This document shows positions 44,870 to 56,455 of a stretch of DNA of 64,000 nucleotides, in pieces; position 1 is the first letter of the stretch, and every line of letters starts with the position of its first letter. The stretch comes from Carettochelys insculpta (Eukaryota > Chordata > Testudines > Carettochelyidae). Location of the stretch: the NCBI RefSeq assembly GCF_033958435.1, contig NC_134137.1, positions 238,064,501 through 238,128,500 of the forward strand. The letters run 5' to 3'. The position numbers and the translations under genes are program-made. The notes beneath the pieces are model-generated. The model saw nothing but the letters and a program-made list of their open reading frames with translations. It did no database searches and had not been told where the DNA came from.

Positions 44870-45545
44870 CTCTGCAGTAGTCTAGGTCCCACGTTTGATG
44901 TAACAGACCCTGATTTAATAGACTTTGGAAATAATGTATACCGTCTGCCAGCTGCCCGCCGCCCCCAATGAATGCTGGTGATTCACCAGAGCCACTGCAG
45001 CCACTGGGGCTGGGGAAGCTGCCAGGGATGGAGGAGCCATGGGGGAGGGGGAGCAGGAGGGCTGCAGCAGGCATGGGAGCTCTGCTCCCCCAGCCTTGTA
45101 TGCGTGGAGCATGGCAGTGTCCGGTCACCACTTCTTGCAACGGTGCTCAGCAGCAGTCATGGCGTCAGCGGCTGCTGCCCTCTGGCAGGCTGGGGACAGC
45201 AGCCACATTGTGCCTTTGTGTGGGTGGCTCGGGGCCAGGGGCTGGAGGTAGTCACAGCACTGAGTGCTCTGAGAGCTGCGGGAGGTGGAAGAAGCCAGGC
45301 CAGCGTGCAGCTCCTTTCCTGGTAAATGGGAGAGGGAGGTGGAGGTGTGAGGGGAAGAGTGAGGCAGGAGGGAAAGAGGAAGTGGGGACAGAAGACAGGA
45401 GTGAGTGATGGGCTGGGAAGGTCAGTGCATCGTCATACATTATAACCATTCAGCTATGATGGACTTTTGGCATTAGCGGACACCCCTTGCACCTCATTAG
45501 TTCATTAAATCGAGAGTTTACTGTACTGAGAACCTCCCCAGTTTT
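44870..45545. mobile_element. Possible Tigger-like element
   Basis: The right end in reverse complement reads CAGTACAGTAAACTCTCGAT then TTAATGAACTAATG, and GTCCGCTAATGCCAAAAGTCC follows, the pattern of a Tigger-type terminus. The left edge (CAGTAGTCTAGGTCCCACG, TGATGTAACAGACCCTGATT) is only loosely similar. The interior is GC-rich and non-coding; its frames are chance. Confidence 0.4.
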
Positions 45546-47128
45546 CTCGGTATTCTGGACAACCAGACAGGCCTCGGTCAGTGATCCTACAGGGTTTGAC
45601 CCAGTTTGCATGCCCTGCTTGCCCATAGTCAGTGCACAATTGGATGGACCACCCACCCTCTTCTGTTTTCATGTCTGTGGCAACTTTCTCATTCCTGTTG
45701 CTGGGCAAACTGGCCTTTCTCCTGCTGTTGCTGGACCTCCATACACAGCTATAGGAGGATAAATATGTCACCCTGGATAAGATGTTTGTCTGTCACTGCC
45801 CAGGTATGCCTCCTTGATGGCAGGTGCCTTAGCATCCCATTTCCAGTAGCATGCTGTAGAGACATTGAGGTCACACGGGTAGTGAGATGCAGTGCTGCAG
45901 GTGAGCCTCAGCCACAGTTTCTCTTTGCTGAGGTAGTCAGCTTCCTTCTCCTGATGTGAGTGTTCTTGACTCTCTATTCACTGGTCTCTTCTGGAAACTC
46001 CTGGACAAGTCAGAAAATGTGAAGTACAAACTGAAATGTCCCAACAAACAAAATGGATCATTTGCTCTTTGAGGCTTCTCCTCAATCCCATTCTGGGCCC
46101 TGTTCCCAGACTCTTTCTGGACTACACTTCTGAGACTTTTTCTCTGTTCTGGGCTACAGTGCTGCTCCGCACTGTTTCTCTTGAAGCAGCGTTTTTCCAG
46201 CAGATCCTGGCAGAGCTGTCTTTAGGAGTTATGTGACACTATGCAGTTGTCTCAGATTGGTGCCCCTATGTCCTATAGTAGACAAGGGGGATGACTGATT
46301 TTAGAGACGTAATTTTGTAATCTTTAGCAACACACTAATAAAATATTTTAGAGCACATTTTAAGCTTAGGACCTGTAAACTAAGAGAATAAATTGAGAAA
46401 CTGACTATATACCTGGAGATTCCAAATCCCTATTAAATGACTTCATTACTACTTGAGTGGTTCTTTCCCAGGTTCAATGTTATTCTAATAGGCCCTGCAG
46501 ACTTTTTCATTTTTAAGTTAACTACATTCTCTCTGCAGGAAGACAGTTAGGCAGATGTGAGTAGAAGGACATTAAGACCCAGTCAGTGGTGGCTCAAATT
46601 TTCGGGGACCCCATGCAGCTGCATATTCTGAATATGAGTGAGGATGGTCCTGGATTCTGGCTCAGTGTTCATAATATAGAAAAGAATCAAAGTATGAACA
46701 ACTGAAAAGAAGGAGTTATCACACGTGAAGCATTTTACTCTTAACTACAGCTATCACTTCCAATTAAATACAGAAATCGTTTAGTAATTTAGGTCTTAAA
46801 GCACCAGTTTTGATAAATATTTATATTACTTTAAGTTAAAAGTTTATGTTATGAACTGTTGTACTTTCAAAAATGTAAACATCATTCTGGACTATCAAGT
46901 GTAATTTTGTGATTAGAATCATCTACCCACTTATAGTTTGTGGAAATGTATTTTTAATGTGCAGTGCCAAATAAATTAGAGATTTTTTTCGGTGGAAGTG
47001 CTCCTATTTTACATACAGTACAGAAGGTAGAAACTATTCATTAGGGACAGCCAAAGAAAACCAGAATTGTATCAATAGCATAAGTTGCAATCCATTAGCC
47101 TGAATACATTGTTCTAGTTTAAATAGCC
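45546..47128. other. No gene seen
   Basis: Unclassified; 46070-46170 loosely resembles part of the LTR-like unit at 24288-25020. No coding content. Confidence 0.4.
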
Positions 47129-47138
47129 ATTTAAATAT

Positions 47139-47236
47139 GCCTGGGCAGGGCGAAGCCAGAGGAAACTCTGGTGGAGGTCCGTAGTGGTCCTGACGTGCAA
47201 ATTGGTCGTCCGACCTGGGTATAGGGGCGAAAGACT

Positions 47237-47289
<53 letters not shown>

Positions 47290-47443
47290 CGCTCGTCCGT
47301 CTCCGCAGTTTTATCTGGTAAAGCGAATGATTAGAGGTCTTGGGGCCAAAACGATCTCAACCTATTCTCAAACTTTAAATGGGTAAGAAGCCCGGCTCGC
47401 TGGCTTGGAGCCGGGCGTGGAATGCGAGTGCCTAGTGGGCCAC
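47139..47443 (+). pseudogene. 28S rRNA fragment, retro-inserted
   Basis: About 305 bp nearly identical to a conserved part of vertebrate 28S rRNA: CAGAGGAAACTCTGGTGGAG, CCGACCTGGGTATAGGGGCG, GACTAATCGAACCATCTAGT, AGCTGGTTCCCTCCGAAG, GTAAAGCGAATGATTAGAGG, GAGCCGGGCGTGGAATGCG and GAGTGCCTAGTGGGCCAC. The few differences are mainly C to T or G to A at CpG (for example GTAGTGG for GTAGCGG, GGGCCAAAACG for GGGCCGAAACG). ATTTAAATAT (47129-47138) and ATTTAAAATAT (47444-47454) flank it and look like a target-site duplication. It is not part of an rDNA unit. Confidence 0.93.
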
Positions 47444-47454
47444 ATTTAAAATAT

Positions 47455-48842
47455 TGTTAATGTAAAATCCAGAAAGTAGCATGACCTCATGTGTTATAAG
47501 AATTTTTCTGTTGAAAAATGGACATTGCTTGTAGTTGAGTTAACATTTTATGCTTATACAAAAAAGAAGATGCTGCTATCCAAAATAAGAAGCAAAAGCT
47601 ATTTAAGGAAGCCAAGTGCGTACTAAGGTGAGGCTTTTATAAACAACGTGGAGTCTGAAATAACTTGCAGTGATATATACTATATCTTACTTTCAGACTG
47701 GAGTCTCACCCACGCTGATAAGATTTAAAAGAGAAGTTTTTAAATAATAACACAGAGAGCAAGTCCCCCCAGTATCATTAATGTATGAAATGATGGTAAA
47801 CATTCAGTGAGTTATTTTAATAAAATTCTTTATTTTTACTACCAAGGCAGTAAATTGCACAAACAGCCTGTCAAGTTACAGATTACCTCTGTCCTGAACG
47901 TGATTGTGTTCATAATTTGCAAAATGAAAATCCCTTTATGTTATGCTGTTTCTTCATTATTGTGTGTGATATTAAGATTACCTCAGTCTTTCTCTCAAGC
48001 ACAGAAAGAGAGAGAGAGAGAGAGAGAGAATATATGGCAGTATCAAGCGGCACCAATGTCTTACAAACATGAGCTTGAGGTACTCTCATTATTCATCAAT
48101 GGTGAAGCCATATGTGAGTTATGTAGGCCATGCTGACCAAGTGCTGATAAAACCTTTATATTGCCCCCTCACAGATCCTGTTTATGCTATGTATTTTTGA
48201 TAAACTATTTTAGAAAAGCTATGGAGCTTTTACATGATCGATGTTACTATATTTCTAACCATTCTGTCCGGAAAGTCAGGTTCCCTTAGTTATCCTGAGT
48301 CCAAAAATACAGGCTTCAGAGGGAGAAGAACATTAAAACTCACACATTTTAGAAAGCTGTAAAAACTTAGTCCTCAAACAGATTTGGTATGCAGAATAAG
48401 GTGATTTTTAAAAGACTGGTGTTACAAAGTTCAAGGTGTAGAAGCACATTGTGTTCCCCTCTAGGCAAATGGAAATATCCTCTTTGAAGCAGTAGAAAAT
48501 TCCAATTTCTAGCAATCATAGGCCAGAAGACAACAGCCTTAAATCAATCACTGGTTCATGACTAAATATTGAAGATTGCCTTTTGGCAAATATAATTCTG
48601 AGTCTCTGTGAGTGTGCCATATGATGAAGAGAGAGAAAAAATATTTCTCAAGCCAGTTTTGTTTTTAAAATGGTGGCTGCAAAAGAGGTTTGGGATGTTT
48701 AAAAGTAGTCTGGGGCAGGGTAGATCAGGAGGCAGCATGCAGATACGGCAGGTAAACGCACATAATAGATGGACTTTGTCACAAGCTGCTGCAGCGTGGA
48801 CCTGGACATCACTGCCATACTACATGCATCATACTACTATAC
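47455..48842. other. No gene seen; GA microsatellite
   Basis: AT-rich unclassified DNA. (GA)n lies at 48007-48029. Confidence 0.5.
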
Positions 48843-49158
48843 ATAGTCTGTGTCTACACTAGCCCCTTCTGTGAAGGGGGCATGGCAATCAGCCTGAGTG
48901 GAGAATGCTAATGAAGTGCTGCAATGAATATGCAGCCCTTCATTAGGCTAATTCTCCCTGCAGCAACTTCAAAGTTACAAACCAAAACGCCAGCATGCTG
49001 TGTAGCCACGGGCACTTCAAAATACCTGCCCGTCTTCGAAGTGTCCTTACTCCCAAAAAAAAATCAGAAAGAAGGCCATGCTAGTCTATATACTATCAAA
49101 ACAAAAAAAACAGTCAAGTAGCATTTTAAAGACTAACAAAATAATTTATTAGGTGAGC

Positions 49159-49185
49159 TTTCGTGGGACAGACCCACTTCTTCAG
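49159..49185 (-). other. Hammerhead-like core in PLE tail (minus copy)
   Basis: On the minus strand: CTGAAGA (49185-49179), extra A, GTGGG, loop TCTGT, CCCAC, GAAA (49162-49159). All core positions are intact and the stem is perfectly paired. Confidence 0.5.
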
Positions 49186-49953
49186 ACCACAGCCATACCA
49201 GAACAGAGTCAATATTTAAGGCACAGAGAACCAAAAATAGTAAGCAAGGTGGACAAATCATTAACTCTTTCTCACCCACAGCCACAGTGGACAAATAAAA
49301 AAAAATTATCAAGGTGAGCAAATCAGAGAGTAAGGGGGCAGAACGGGGGTGGGGGAAGTCAAGAATTAAATTAAGCCAAGTATGCAAACGAGCCCATATA
49401 ATGACCCAGAAAATTCCCGTCCTAGTTCAAACCACGTGTTAATGTGTCGAACTTGAATATAAAAGAGAGTTCAGCAGCCTCTCTTTCCAAAGTAGTGTGA
49501 AAAATCCTCTTCAGTAAGATGCAAACTTTTAAGTCATTAACAGAATGGTCCACTCCATTAAAATGCTGGCTGACCGGTTTGTGGATCAGGAGTGTTTTTA
49601 TGTCTGTTTTGTGCCCATTAACTCTTCGTCTAAGAGAGTTTGAAGTCTATCCAGTATACAAAGCATCTGGACATTGTTGGCACATGATGGCATATGTGAT
49701 ATTAGCTGAGGAACATGATAATGTGCCCGTGATTCTGTGACTAACCTGGCTAGGTCTAGTGATGGTATCTCCAGAATAGATATGTGGGCAAAGCTGGCAA
49801 TTGACTTTGTTGCAAGGAGAAGTTCCAGAACTGGTGTTCCAGTGGTATAGACTGTGGTTGTGGGTGAGAAAGAGTTAATGATTTGTCCACCTTGCTTACT
49901 ATTTTTGGTTGTCTGTGCCTTAAATATTGAGTCTGTTCTGGTCTGGCTATGGT

Positions 49954-49980
49954 CTGAAGAAGTGGGTCAGTCCCAGGAAA
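49954..49980 (+). other. Hammerhead-like core in PLE tail (plus copy)
   Basis: CTGAAGA (49954-49960), extra A, GTGGG, loop TCAGT, CCCAG, GAAA (49977-49980). The pair next to GAAA is broken (G opposite G) and the loop is changed, so this copy is weaker. Confidence 0.45.
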
Positions 49981-50457
49981 GCTCACTTAATAAATTATTT
50001 TGTTAGTCTTTAAAGTGCTACTTGACTGGTTTTTTGTCCCAAAAAATGTGTGAGTTTTGGGAGTAAGGGCGCTTTGAAGATGGGCAGGTACTTTGAAGTG
50101 CCCGTGGCTACACAGCATGCTGGCATTTTGAAGTTTGCAAATTTGAAGTTGCCGCAGGGAGAATTAGTCTAATGAGGTGCTGCATATTCATTGCAGCACT
50201 TCATTAGTATTCTCCACTCAGGCTGATTGCCATGCCTCCTTCGAAGAAGGGGGCTAGTATAGATACAGCCATATGTAGTACACAGTTGTGCAACAGGATT
50301 GTGTGAAATGTCTGAAACAGCTTTTCCATTATTGTCTTACTAGGTGGCGAAGGGTTTTTGATACTATTGGCTGAAACTGGGACATGTTATCTTAATATAA
50401 CTTAAAATAGAGGAGACACGGTATTGGTGCAAAGTTGTTGCACATTGAAAGCAAAGA

Positions 50458-50602
50458 TTCAAAGGGGTAGCTGCGTTAGTCATCTGTATCTTCAAAAACA
50501 ACAAGATGCATCTGATGAAGTGAGTTTTTGCCCATGAAAGCTTATGTTCCAAAAACATCTGTTAGTCTATAAGGTGCCGCAGGACTTCTCATTGTTTTTT
50601 TT
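50458..50602 (+). mobile_element. Short retroposed PLE-tail-like sequence
   Basis: 145 bp flanked by a perfect 14-bp duplication, ATTGAAAGCAAAGA, at 50444-50457 and 50603-50616. It contains GATGCATCTGATGAAGTGAG, CCATGAAAGCTTATG and CTGTTAGTCTATAAGGTGCC, and ends in TTCTCATTG plus a T run. The layout CTGATGA (50512-50518), A, GTGAG, loop, CCCAT, GAAA (50536-50539) parallels the PLE tail core, and GTTAGTCTATAAGGTGC parallels GTTAGTCTTTAAAGTGC. It is therefore probably from a second PLE family. Confidence 0.75.
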
Positions 50603-50616
50603 ATTGAAAGCAAAGA

Positions 50617-50963
50617 ATTCCATTCTTTAAACAAATACTCAGGTTCATACAATTTGTTTGATTTCTTTTTAAAGATAATAAGGCTTCCATCCTCACCTGA
50701 GGTTGAGAAATGCACAGTGCACTCCAGGAGAGAGGCACAAAGGTGGCTTTAAGCTAGCGCAAAGGCATGTAATCTAGGACCAGATGTGCATGGGCCTAGT
50801 CCCCCCTGAATAAATGAGAGTGGACTGAAGACTGCTCTAAATTACCCTGGCTGCCCCTGGCACCCAAAAGCAAATCGAACTGATGTGCATGGAAGTCTTG
50901 TTCATGCCTTTTCCTGCCAGTCCCTTATATCAGCTGCTAGGAGTTGAAGAGGAACAGTTACAC
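50617..50963. other. No gene seen
   Basis: Unclassified sequence between the retroposed copy and the next MITE. Confidence 0.5.
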
Positions 50964-50966
50964 TAA

Positions 50967-51248
50967 GGCCATGTCTACGTTATCTGGAAGATCAACCTAC
51001 ACAGGGTCAATCTTCTCGGGTTCAATTTTACTGCGAAAAAATCTAACTATCGGGGTCAGCAGTTGACCCCTGTGCTCCTTGCTATTGTGAGGAGTAAAAG
51101 AGGTTGATGGGAGCAACTCTCCTGTTGACCTTCCTCAGTGAGGACGGACAGGTAAGTTGATTTCAGAAAAGTCACTTCTAGCAACGCAATTGCAGTAGCC
51201 AGAATTGGGTATCTGGAATTGACTTATTTTCCTAGTGTAGACCTGGCC
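50967..51248. mobile_element. Harbinger-type MITE (270 bp family, second copy)
   Basis: 282 bp, TAA at 50964-50966 and 51249-51251. Ends GGCCATGTCTACGTTATCTG and, inverted, GGCCAGGTCTACACTAGG. GGGGTCAGCAGTTGACCCC and GTGAGGAGTAAAAGAGG inside match the element at 9248-9517 in opposite orientation. Confidence 0.85.
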
Positions 51249-51251
51249 TAA

Positions 51252-54200
51252 CTCTGTTCTACCAGACACTAGGTTGATCCTTTCAAGGCTGGCAATGATG
51301 GGTGGAGGATGGTTTCCTGTAGTACGTAGACCTGGACTCTCCTCTGTAGTCAATGAAGTACTGATAGATCACAGTTGTGATGCCATGGAGTAGTGCATTT
51401 GTTTCATTTTCTTTACAACCACACTCCATTTCTTGGACTCAGAAAAACCCACTCTCCAGTTATCTGCAGTAGAAGCTTTGGAAATACAAAATTCCGCAAT
51501 GTGGCACTATGGAGTCAAAAAGCTGAAAAGCTCTATGTGCCTGGAGGAAAACACTTGAAAACCTCTACAGTGCTATGCCCACTTAACTAAAAGACCGAGA
51601 GACATTTTTTACCTTGCACACTTGCAAACAGGTTTGCAATTATTAATAATTGTATTATGTTTTAGAAGGAACTGTGAGGCTTAAGAGAGCATTAGAGAGA
51701 GATTCTGATAGCCTTACACTGCCTTAATACTTCCTTTGAAATCGATGGGAGTCTTCAAGGAGTATGGAGTTACTTAATGGGAGCAGGTGTGTGAGAATCT
51801 AGCCCTATGTGATTATAATTCACATGTGAAAAATTGGACATAGCAGTGGAAGAGGGGCAGCAGCATGGTAACTGGACTAGGATAGTCTTGATCAGTGAGG
51901 TCAAATGTTAGGGTTCTTTTCAAAGTCTGCAGGAAAGGCAGCGAAGGAGAACTCTTTCAGCACACACCGTGGGAATATCTGTTCCTGTAGATCTGAGAAA
52001 GTTCATAGGAGAGCAGCTTCCCTCCAGAAGTTTTGTCATAATTCAGGAGGCCCAAGAAACAAGCTGAAGGGGCAGATTCTTTCTTGTACATCAACCCATG
52101 GCTGAATTGTGTGAGTATCTGCCTTTTTTTTATGGCAAAGAAGAATCTTTTCAATAAAAATGCTTGCTCTGTCATATTCCTCATTTTCTGTCCAATATAC
52201 ACTACCAAATACACGCTATCAAATAAACTACCAAATTAATACGCTATCAAATACACATCTGTTGCACTTTATTGTTTTATTTTATTGACAATAGTACAAG
52301 AAGAAGCCTGCACAGAAATTGACTGGACACAAAGTTTGTCTTAAGATTTGGGAATGATCTACAAGTGAGATAATTTCAACAGTCAAACTTCAGCTTGTTT
52401 CGTGTGGAGCTCCAAAGACTATCTGTAAAACAAAATAAAATAAAACTCAAGTGGTCCTCATTTAAATGCTTACGATTCAAACTAGTTAAAAGATTTACTC
52501 GAACATTTCCAAAAAATATTTGTTCCATGTTAAAAGACTAAGGATAAAATTTTCCAACATGCCCAAGGAAATGTCTAACCTGCATTTTAAAACTCACAGC
52601 AGTGAGTCTCAGGGCCTGAGTCGACAGACATGGGATTCTGAGGCTTGTGGTAAACAAAAGTGTAGATGTTGCTGCTCAGGCTCCCACAGGCCTGCAGGCC
52701 AGGGTTGGGGTCAAAGGGGACTGTTGCCCTGGGCCCTGGCAATTCAAAAGTGCCCAGAGCCTGGTGATTCAAAACAGCCCAGCAATGGCAGCAGCCAGAA
52801 CCCCAGGCCCTTTAAATTATAAAGGCAGAGAAAGTGAGGCAGAAAAGTTAGATGAGGTGCCTGTGTGGCCTTCTGACCCTCAGGTAATGATGCCAACCAT
52901 TGGTGGATTCTGCATAACGGATTTAAGATGTCCACAGCCCCATAGAGGAAGGTAAGTAGCCTCTGGATAAAATGGGAAACTGTGAGAGTCCATTGGGATG
53001 CAGTGGATATAATGTATCTGCAAAACACTCATCAGACCATGTCCATGGAATATTGCCCAATGTACAGGAGCTTTCCTGCATAGGCTGAGCCTGTCTATCT
53101 AGCTTTATGATCTCTTCCCTGCAGCAGTCCCTACTGCAGGCAATAGTCTAGATGTTATTACACCCAGCTATCCGAGGTACTGACACTGCTGGAAGCGCAG
53201 CGCAGCCCTAGGGTAGCCTCCATGCTGCCCTATCTAGGCAAAGCTGGGTAGGGGAGGTACGGAGGGACTTCTCAGCCACACATTCCCAAAACCTCTGAGA
53301 GGAAGCAGCAGAAGTTAATGTTGCTTGAAGAAATATTGCCTTGTGTTGGTTCTCTCAATGTGGCAGGGGAAGAGTGGGGCTGGGGGCTGGAGAGGCTGGC
53401 GGGGTAATGTGGCAGGAGGGAGGCATTGCTGTAGAGATATGGAGATCTCAGAAGCTGTAAGGCCTTAGTACCTCTGGTTATTTCCTGCACAAGGGAGAGT
53501 GGAATCTAAGTTAGAAAAGTATGAGAAAAACTCTATTTTTGTGCCCATTCCATCTTGCCCTGCTCAATGTCTCTTGAACACTTTGTTCTATTAGCCTCAG
53601 GTGCCTAAAAATGAATTCTACCCTGTGCTATGTGTCACACCAGTGAAATTTCAAGTCATTTATTCTCCATTTAGTTCAAGTTAAGGGCAGAGTCAAAATT
53701 GGGCTAAATAGAGGATGGCTTTTTCCTAACATCTAGAAGCCTAGGACTTGGGACATCAGTGTGGTTGCACAGGTGTAACATCTGAGTTCTTCTCTGCATC
53801 AGCAGCAATGTGAAGGATGCTTTCACTGATGTGGATGAATTTCAAACTACTTAGGCACATGTACACGCTTACTTACTAAAGCAAGACAAATACAAATGGG
53901 ACCAAGGTTCACATTTAAACATCCCTGCAGATAAGCGTCTCATGATAAATTTTCTTTCCACCCACTCTTACTCTCCATGCCTGTAAAGAAAACCCCTGGG
54001 AGATTTTATTTCTGTCTATACAACTACTTGTCTTCAACTAAAATGTCCCCCTGCTCTTTCAGAAATAAGGATGATTTTGTGGTTAAAGCACATGGCTAGG
54101 AATAAAGCTTTTCTTCTCAGATCTCATGTAGTCCTCTTGTGTGCCTTTTGCAAATCACATTAATCTCTCTGACCACCAGTAAAATGGATACAAGGTATTC

Positions 54201-54550
54201 CCTTACTTTATAATAGTGTTTTAAATGGAGAGCAGGACAGAAGTGAAAAGAACTGAATTTCTGTTTATTTTTTATGTAGCAAAGAACTGTTATTGCTGCA
54301 GCGAGTTGAATTTTTTGACAACTGATAGATGAGCTATGAAGTTTGCACACCAAAAAATTGTGTGGGGGTCTACATGGAAAAAAGTGTAAATTAAAGAGAA
54401 ACAAAAGGATTCCCTACCCTTACACTCCTCCAAAAACCCAGATCAGTTTTGAGCCTTTATTTTTTCATTAACATCTAAAAGAAAATTTTCAGGGAAAATG
54501 GAAAAACAAAAGTTTTATAAAACATTTTTACATGAATAAAAACATTTTCT
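51252..54550. other. No gene seen
   Basis: About 3.3 kb with no element I can name with confidence. 52690-52810 (CTGTTGCCCTGGGCCCTGGC, CAGCCCAGCAATGGCAGCAG) has the look of a repeat end. Other frames are short and unlike any family known to me. Confidence 0.4.
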
Positions 54551-54599
54551 GACTATCAAAATAAAACTTTATTGACTCAGACACACCATCTGAGCCCCA

Positions 54600-56212
54600 T
54601 CCTGGATTATTCTATTTACTTCCCAAAATCTACAAACCTGGGAACCCCGGACACCCTGTCATTTCAGGTATTGCCACCCTTACCACCAGATATCCAGTTA
54701 CATGGACTCCCTCCTCAAACCCTATGCTACCAATACTCCCAGCTATCTCCGAGATATCACTGACTTCCTGAGGAAATTACAAAACATTGGAGAGTTCCTG
54801 ACAACACCATCATTGCCACCATGGATATAGAGGCTCTGTACGCTAATATTCCACACGAAGATGGATTACAAGCGATCAGGAATACCATCCCTGATGTCAC
54901 CACAGCCAGTCTGGTTTCTGACCTCTGTAACTTTGTTCTCACCCACAATTATTTCCGATCTGGGGACAATTTATGCCTCCAGATTAGTGGAACTGCTATG
55001 GGCACCCGCATGGCCCCACAATATGCTAATATATTTATGGTGGACCTGGAACAACTATTCCTCAGCTCTCGTCCCCTATTACCCCTCCTCCACCTAAGAT
55101 ACATTGATGACATCTTTATGATTTGGACCCATGGTATAGAGTCTTTAGAAAAATTCCACAGGGATTTTAACAATCTGCACCCCCCCATCAACTTATGCCT
55201 CGATTACTCCATGTGAGAGATACATTTCCTGGACACTACAGTACAAATCAATGATGGCCTAATTGGTACCACACTGTACCAGAAACCCACTGATTGCTAT
55301 ACTTACCTGCACGCTTCTAGCTTCCATCTTGCACACATGACTAGATCCATTGTTTTCAGTCAAGCCCTCAGGTACAATCACATTTGCTCTGATCCTACTG
55401 ACAGAGACCAAAAACTACAAGATCTTTACCCAATATTCATAAACCTGAATTACCCACCAAGAGAAATAAAACAACAAATCAACAGGGCCAGACAAACACC
55501 CAGAGACCAGCTACTCCAAGATAGGCCCAAAAAAGCCAAGAACAGAACACCACTGGTCATCATCTACAGTCCCCAACACAAACCACTGCAATGCATTATT
55601 AAAGACCTACAACCTATCCTTTATCAGGATACTACACTCCAGAAGGCTCTAGGTGACATGCCTGTTCTCTCCTACAGACAACCTCCCAACCTTATGAGGA
55701 TTCTCACCCAGAGCCACCTTTTGTACCACAGGAACACGAGTCCTGGGACTTTTCCTTGCAACAAAGCCTGTTGCCAGCTTTGTCCACCTATCTATTCTGG
55801 TGATACCATCACTGGACCTAACCAGGTTATTCACAGAATCACAGGCACATTCTCATGTTCCTCAACTAACATCATATATGCCATCATGTGCCAACAATGC
55901 CCAGAAGCTTTGTATATTGGACAGACATCCAACTCTCTCAGACAAAGAATTAATGGGCACAAAACAGACATCAAAACACACCCGATCCACAAACCAGTTA
56001 GTCTACATTTTAATGTAGTAGGCCATTCTGCTAATGACTTAAGAGTTTGCATCTTATTAAAGAAGAATTTTCAGTCTGCTTTGGAAAGAGAAACTGCTGA
56101 ACTCTTTTTCATATTCAAATTTGACACATTAACACGTGGTTTGAACCAGGATGCAAATTTTCTGGGACACTGTAGGGGCTATTTTGCATACTTGGCTTCA
56201 TCTAATTCTTGA
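54600..56212 (+). pseudogene. PLE reverse transcriptase and GIY-YIG endonuclease, one main stop
   Basis: The part before 54821 is shifted but shows YLLPKIYKPGNPGHPVISG. From 54821 one frame runs to 56212, broken only by TGA at 55214-55216 (after DYSM). Motif A is MDIEALYANIPHEDG (54821 on), motif B GTAMGTRMAPQYANIFM (about 54990), and motif C RYIDDIFMIW (about 55097) has both catalytic aspartates. Then come FLDTTVQI, a linker with CNKACCQLCP (about 55760), and GIY-YIG: IYAIMCQQC, ALYIGQTSNSLRQRINGH (about 55880-55960), with a later E in ALERETAE. PLE reverse transcriptase copies the element's RNA at a nick made by the endonuclease. The enzyme core looks intact, but the N terminus is missing and there is a stop. 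Confidence 0.88.
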
Positions 56213-56345
56213 CTCTCTGCCCCTCCACCCCTCTGCTCTCTGATTTGCTCCCCTTGATAATTTTTTTTTCTGATTTATCAACCTTGATTACTGCTTTTGG
56301 CTCTCTCTGTCTTAAATATTGAGTCTGTTCTGGTCTGGCTATGGT

Positions 56346-56372
56346 CTGAAGCAGTGGGTCTGTCCCACGAAA
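56346..56372 (+). other. Hammerhead-like core in PLE tail (core base changed)
   Basis: CTGAAGC (56346-56352), A, GTGGG, loop TCTGT, CCCAC, GAAA (56369-56372). The stem is perfect, but the last A of CUGANGA is C here, which should harm catalysis if the motif is a ribozyme. Confidence 0.45.
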
Positions 56373-56455
56373 GCTCACCTCGTAAATTATTTTGTTAGTT
56401 TTAAAGTGCTACTTTACTGCTTTTTTGTTTTGATAGTATATAGACTAGCATGGCT

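Larger units (their letters stand above)
49063..50036 (-). mobile_element. PLE with fold-back structure, nested in MITE (copy B)
   Basis: From 49865 down to 49063 this is a PLE on the minus strand: GIY-YIG coding part (about 49865-49435), then the 3' tail ending at AGTCTATATACTATCAAAAC. From about 49848 to 50036 a second tail runs in plus orientation, so both outer ends are 3' tails facing outward. The coding part has the CPHIYSGDTIT block and AIMCQQCPDALY, but then a stop in place of the glutamine (YTG*TSNS), so it is dead. Confidence 0.85.
48846..50270. mobile_element. Harbinger-type MITE, AATGAAGTGCTGC family, split by a PLE
   Basis: The two halves are 48846-49062 and 50037-50270. ATA lies at 48843-48845 and 50271-50273. 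Left end GTCTGTGTCTACACTAGCCC, right end inverted GGCTGTATCTATACTAGCCC. The halves match each other as a palindrome (GAATGCTAATGAAGTGCTGC / GCAGCACTTCATTAGTATTC), like 28993-29379. Confidence 0.88.
54553..56455 (+). mobile_element. Penelope-like element with reverse transcriptase and GIY-YIG (copy C)
   Basis: About 1.9 kb, truncated in the N-terminal part of the reverse transcriptase. It starts with ACTATCAAAATAAAA, an inverted scrap of its own tail end, then YLLPKIYKP coding sequence. Coding continues to 56212; the tail (56215-56455) ends GATAGTATATAGACTAGCAT. This is the best-preserved PLE in the window. Confidence 0.92.

Noticed and set aside
44968..45408. 146-codon plus-strand frame
   Set aside because: Gly/Arg/Ser-rich, overlapping frames on both strands, no domain, inside a probable Tigger-like element.
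47139..47443. Functional rDNA
   Set aside because: Only about 305 bases of 28S are present, with flanking duplication and no other rRNA sequence nearby.
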